Below are positions 41,907 through 41,969 of a stretch of 41,969 bases of DNA, piece after piece; the stretch's first letter is position 1, and the number at the start of each line of letters is the position of its first letter. Source of the stretch: Microvirga arsenatis. Its GTDB lineage: Bacteria; Pseudomonadota; Alphaproteobacteria; Rhizobiales; Beijerinckiaceae. Below the pieces are notes generated by a model. It searched no databases. It worked only from the letters and a program-made list of their open reading frames with translations, and was not told where the DNA came from. The stretch is from contig NZ_JAAAXJ010000023.1 in assembly GCF_009910705.1 (NCBI RefSeq), positions 1 to 41,969 on the forward strand. Direction: 5' to 3'. The position numbers and the translations under genes were made by a program.

Positions 41907-41969
41907 TCAGGCGGCGAGGTCAATCGTCTCCTTCGGGGCTGACGCTTGTGTCAGCGTCTTCCAGCCGTC
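41907..41969 (-). CDS. C-terminus of an unidentified gene (cut by right edge)
   Basis: The minus strand is open from the right edge to a TGA at 41909-41907 and reads DGWKTLTQASAPKETIDLAA. That is only 20 residues. The ending loosely recalls some transposase tails, but a family cannot be assigned from this much sequence. Confidence 0.25.
   Translation of the reverse strand, partial: DGWKTLTQASAPKETIDLAA

Noticed and set aside
41715..41942. 75-codon plus-strand frame near the right edge
   Set aside because: No ribosome site or motif; it overlaps the end of a minus-strand gene.

Overview
The window reads as accessory DNA, plasmid or genomic island, of a GC-rich alphaproteobacterium. It looks like Hyphomicrobiales, probably Methylobacteriaceae-like (Methylobacterium or Microvirga type). 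The reasons are HWE-family histidine kinases, EcfG-type sigma factors, a NepR-type anti-sigma factor, DUF6894 proteins, ROSE-type heat-shock leaders and EcfG-like promoters (GGAAC-N17/18-GTT). The genus is an inference. No rRNA, tRNA, CRISPR array, replication gene or complete insertion sequence was seen.

Layout. 1-6.5 kb: a PAS-PAS-HWE kinase (cut by the left edge) and a Crp/Fnr regulator, then a decayed general-stress-response locus: NepR, a deleted HWE kinase relic, two DUF6894 relics, an EcfG-like sigma factor with a NepR-like N-terminus, and a broken response regulator. 6.3-12.6 kb: small stress proteins (DUF1127, a KGG-repeat protein, a DUF2382 protein), a broken HD hydrolase, a YihY membrane protein and a DedA protein. 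12.5-18.1 kb: psiE (frameshifted), degP, an FtsH-like AAA/M41 pseudogene, a single-domain response regulator and a GGDEF pseudogene. 18.3-25.7 kb: a GH1-like hydrolase, a universal stress protein split by an amber codon, a DUF2905 protein, an HtpX-type M48 protease, TerC, and a hemerythrin/winged-helix fusion behind a textbook EcfG promoter. 25.1-36.3 kb: the heat-shock core, with the ClpK/ClpG disaggregase, a DUF1269 pseudogene, two SPW-repeat proteins, a second EcfG sigma factor, a ribosome hibernation factor and two hsp20 genes. Each hsp20 has a sigma32-like promoter and a matching ROSE RNA thermometer. 36.5-41.5 kb: glycogen debranching enzyme GlgX and a kaiC-histidine kinase pair.

How it fits together. 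ClpK, Hsp20, DegP, PsiE, an FtsH-like relic and an M48 protease are the kinds of genes that make up the transmissible locus of stress tolerance (tLST/LHR) of gammaproteobacteria. Here they are embedded in an alphaproteobacterial setting under EcfG, sigma32 and RNA-thermometer control. The most interesting reading is an alphaproteobacterial counterpart of tLST. It carries at least ten broken genes, mostly signalling and accessory stress genes, while the chaperone core is intact.
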